In this document: positions 7,552 to 9,211 of the stretch, in pieces
Position numbering within the stretch: the stretch's first letter is position 1
Layout of the letters: every line of letters starts with the position of its first letter
NCBI GenBank assembly: GCA_021298875.1
Contig: JAJTHJ010000168.1
Location: 1 to 9,211, forward strand
DNA: 9,211 nucleotides
Direction of reading: 5' to 3'
From: Burkholderiales bacterium
GTDB lineage: Bacteria > Pseudomonadota > Gammaproteobacteria > Burkholderiales > Burkholderiaceae_F
The notes under the pieces: generated by a model
Databases searched by the model: none
Told to the model about the DNA's origin: nothing
What the model saw: the letters and a program-made list of their open reading frames with translations, nothing else
Program-made: the position numbers and the translations under genes

Positions 7552-8694
7552 TCACGGCCGGCCCGCCACCGTGGCGGCAGTGGCCGCGGCCGTCGCCAGC
7601 GGCCTGACCTCCTGCCCGTCTTGCAGCAGATGCACGCCGGCCGTGACCAATGTATCGCCGGCGTGCACGCCGCCGTCGGCAATGGCCAGTTCATTGCCGT
7701 CGAGCGCGAGCACCCGCACCGGCACCCGCTGCACCGTCAGCGCGCTGGGATTGAGCTTCCACACGTAGGTCGCGCCGCCTTCGCGCAGTAGCGCCTGCAG
7801 CGGCAGCCGCAAGGCGCTGCCACGGGCCGGCGCGTCGAACTTCACGGTCGCGCTCATGCCGAAGGCCACTTCCGGCGGCACCTGCGCCAGCGCGATGCGC
7901 GCGGCAAAAGTGCGGGTGGCGGCGTCGGCCACCGGCGCGATTTCGCGGATGTGGCCGCGCAGTTCGGGGCCGCCCGCCCACAGCGTCACGCGCACGGCGG
8001 GCGCCCGACGCAGCTCGGCCAGCCGGCTCTCGGGAATCGCGACCGCCACTTCCTTGTCCAGGGCGGGCGCCAGCCGCATGATCGATTGCCCGGCGGCGAC
8101 CACCTGCCCGGCTTCGGCATCGACCGCCGTAACCACCCCCGCATTCGGTGCCTTCAGCACCGCATAGCCGGCTTGGTTCCCGTTGACCTCGGCCTGCGCC
8201 GCCGCCTGGTTGTAGCGCGCCTCGGCCGCGTCCAGCGCGCTCTTGCGCCGCTCCAGCTCGGCCGTGCTGATGAAACCCTGGGCCCGCAAGTCCTCGAAGC
8301 GCTTGTAGTCGGCGCGCTGCTGGTCGCGGTCGGTCCGCGCGGCAACCAGTGCCTCGCCGGCCGCCGCGGCAGCCAGCCGGTAGTCGCGCCCATCCAGCGT
8401 GGCGAGCACGTCGCCGGCCTTGACGCTGTGCCCGACCTCGACGCGCCGCTCGACGATGCGGCCGCCGACCTGGAAGCCGATCTGACTCTCGAGGCGCGGG
8501 CGGATTTCGCCCGGCAGTTCCGCGGCGGACGTCACGGCCGCCGACGCCAGCGTCATCACCCGCACCGGGCGTGCGTCGCTCACGGCAGGCGGCTGCTGCG
8601 AGCAGGCCGCCAGCAGCGCGAGCGCTGCGGTCGCCGCGACCCAGGGCGGAGGCCTGTGGCGCGCCGCGGCCGCCGATTGATCGATTCCGAGCAC
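7552..8694 (-). CDS. RND efflux periplasmic adaptor (membrane fusion protein), lipoprotein
   Basis: A 380-residue HlyD/AcrA-type adaptor that bridges the RND pump to an outer-membrane channel. The N-terminus has basic residues (RHR), a short hydrophobic stretch and the lipobox LLAAC with C31 as lipidation site, so it is anchored to the inner membrane facing the periplasm. Half-lipoyl motifs lie at about 77-101 (GGRIVERRVEVGHSVKAG) and 176-207 (YAVLKAPNAGVV, EAGQVVAAGQ), bracketing a short alpha-helical hairpin (about 108-170). Beta-barrel and membrane-proximal parts follow (GMSATVKF near 279, LPLQALL near 297). The GTG at 8694 is chosen over a GTG 20 codons upstream because AAGGAG lies seven bases before it and the signal peptide then has normal length; the upstream extension is only Arg-rich. 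It is the first gene of the cluster, and its stop overlaps the pump's original start. Confidence 0.92.
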   Translation of the reverse strand: MLGIDQSAAAARHRPPPWVAATAALALLAACSQQPPAVSDARPVRVMTLASAAVTSAAELPGEIRPRLESQIGFQVGGRIVERRVEVGHSVKAGDVLATLDGRDYRLAAAAAGEALVAARTDRDQQRADYKRFEDLRAQGFISTAELERRKSALDAAEARYNQAAAQAEVNGNQAGYAVLKAPNAGVVTAVDAEAGQVVAAGQSIMRLAPALDKEVAVAIPESRLAELRRAPAVRVTLWAGGPELRGHIREIAPVADAATRTFAARIALAQVPPEVAFGMSATVKFDAPARGSALRLPLQALLREGGATYVWKLNPSALTVQRVPVRVLALDGNELAIADGGVHAGDTLVTAGVHLLQDGQEVRPLATAAATAATVAGRP

Positions 8695-8836
8695 AGACGT
8701 TCTCCTTCGCTGCCGATCACTGTGCCGCGAGCGCGACAGCCGCCGGCGCCGCACCCGTTAAAAGAATCAGGTTCAGCCCGGCCGCGGCGGCGCAGGCGAT
8801 CAAACTTTTTGTTTTTGAGCGACGCACTGGACCCCG
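8695..8836. promoter_or_regulatory. divergent intergenic region serving the efflux cluster and the amidase gene
   Basis: 142 bp separate two genes transcribed away from each other, so promoters for both should lie here. An AT-rich patch (about 8801-8817, CAAACTTTTTGTTTTTG) and a TTAAAAGAAT patch near 8759 stand out from the GC-rich surroundings and are the likeliest promoter sites, but no well-spaced -35/-10 pair could be made out on either strand. No clear palindromic operator was seen, and no regulator gene lies in the window. Confidence 0.35.
8702..8707 (-). promoter_or_regulatory. ribosome binding site of the adaptor gene
   Basis: AAGGAG on the minus strand, seven bases before the GTG at 8694. 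It supports this start over the longer reading frame opening at 8754. Confidence 0.7.
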
Positions 8837-9211
8837 ATGGACGACTTCGCCTATCTGCCCGCGACCGAACTGGCCGCGCGGCTGCGCCGGCGCGAAATCT
8901 CGCCGGTCGAATTGACGACGCGGATGCTGGAACGCATTGCCGCGCGCAACCCGAGCCTGCACGCCTTCGTGCATCTGGCGGCCGACGAGGCCTTGGCCGC
9001 GGCCCGCCGAGCCGAGCAGGCGCTGCTGTCCGGCGCCGAACTCGGCCCGCTGCATGGCGTGCCGGTGGCGATCAAGGATCTGTTCGATTTCAAGCCCGGC
9101 TGGCCGGCCACCCTCGGCGGCATCCGCGCGCTGGCCGACTTTCGCCCGCCGATCCATTGCGCGTTCGCCGAGCGGATAGAAGCCGCCGGTGCGATCGTCC
9201 TGGGCAAGACC
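8837..9211 (+). CDS. amidase signature family protein, 5' part (runs off the window)
   Basis: The 125 visible residues match the N-terminus of amidase-signature hydrolases (GatA/AmiE-type fold), which cut C-N amide bonds with a Ser-cisSer-Lys triad. The helical N-terminus with ELAARLRRREISPVELT, then HGVPVAIKDLFD, is diagnostic; K80 would be the catalytic lysine. The following GAIVLGKT leads into the serine-containing part, which lies beyond the window. The ATG at 8837 is the first start after an in-frame TGA at 8816, and no other start codon lies between, so it is well fixed even though no good ribosome site precedes it. The protein has no signal peptide, so it is likely cytoplasmic. It is divergent from the efflux cluster. 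GatA itself is less likely because no gatC precedes it; substrate unknown. Confidence 0.88.
   Translation, partial: MDDFAYLPATELAARLRRREISPVELTTRMLERIAARNPSLHAFVHLAADEALAAARRAEQALLSGAELGPLHGVPVAIKDLFDFKPGWPATLGGIRALADFRPPIHCAFAERIEAAGAIVLGKT

Larger units (their letters stand above)
7331..7555 (-). pseudogene. severed 5' end of the RND pump gene, running into the MITE
   Basis: The native pump start is the GTG at 7555. It overlaps the adaptor gene's TGA as GTGA, a four-base overlap typical of translationally coupled subunits. Eleven codons (starting M-S-A-S-R-R) lead to F12, after which the reading frame enters the inserted element and stops at a TGA at 7333-7331, giving a 74-residue product with no domain. 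Joining F12 across the insertion to the downstream frame gives FNLSAWAL, the usual RND N-terminus, which confirms this was the original start. The short frame now acts at most as an upstream ORF: its stop lies 30 bases before the GTG at 7300 used by the main frame, and both are in the same frame. Confidence 0.8.

Noticed and set aside
8694..8754. Longer adaptor start adding 20 residues
   Set aside because: The extension is an Arg-rich stretch that would spoil the signal peptide, and the AAGGAG site supports the GTG at 8694.
8717..8803. Short hydrophobic frame (TTG start, about 28 codons) on the minus strand just before the adaptor gene, possibly a leader peptide or small membrane protein
   Set aside because: It has a TTG start, no ribosome site, and an Ala/Leu-rich composition expected by chance in GC-rich DNA; it also lies in the probable promoter region.

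Overview
This is a GC-rich window whose codon use, Tn3-family transposon remains and tripartite efflux genes suggest the chromosome of a high-GC proteobacterium, most likely beta- or gammaproteobacterial. No rRNA, tRNA, CRISPR array or replication origin was found, and the taxonomic guess is inference only.

Left third (1-3487): a transposon graveyard. The window opens inside a Tn3-family transposase relic that stops near base 147, where a GGGG-starting stretch looks like the left end of a second Tn3-family element. That element carries a full-length tnpA reading region (305-3243). It is broken by a single-base frameshift near 1265 and an in-frame TAG at 1513, but it keeps the DDE residues with family-typical spacing. 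No resolvase gene and no intact right end are visible. Bases 3244-3487 hold no convincing gene.

Middle and right (3488-8694, minus strand): one co-directional cluster. It encodes a lipoprotein periplasmic adaptor (membrane fusion protein), an RND inner-membrane pump, and an AhpD-like/carboxymuconolactone decarboxylase-family protein. A possible intrinsic terminator separates the last gene from the pump. Adaptor plus pump would form two thirds of a tripartite drug or solvent exporter; no outer-membrane channel gene is in the window. Divergently, from 8837 to the window end, lies the 5' part of an amidase-signature-family gene. The two directions share a 142-bp intergenic region.

The most notable structure is a 262-bp MITE-like element (7256-7517) with 18-bp terminal inverted repeats and a 5-bp target duplication (TTGAA). 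It is inserted 12 codons into the pump gene. The original start, a GTG overlapping the adaptor stop codon as GTGA, is now cut off from the body of the gene. Insert plus duplication is 267 bp, so the reading frame is kept and a single TGA inside the element blocks read-through. A GTG inside the element could restart translation and give the pump a new N-terminus.
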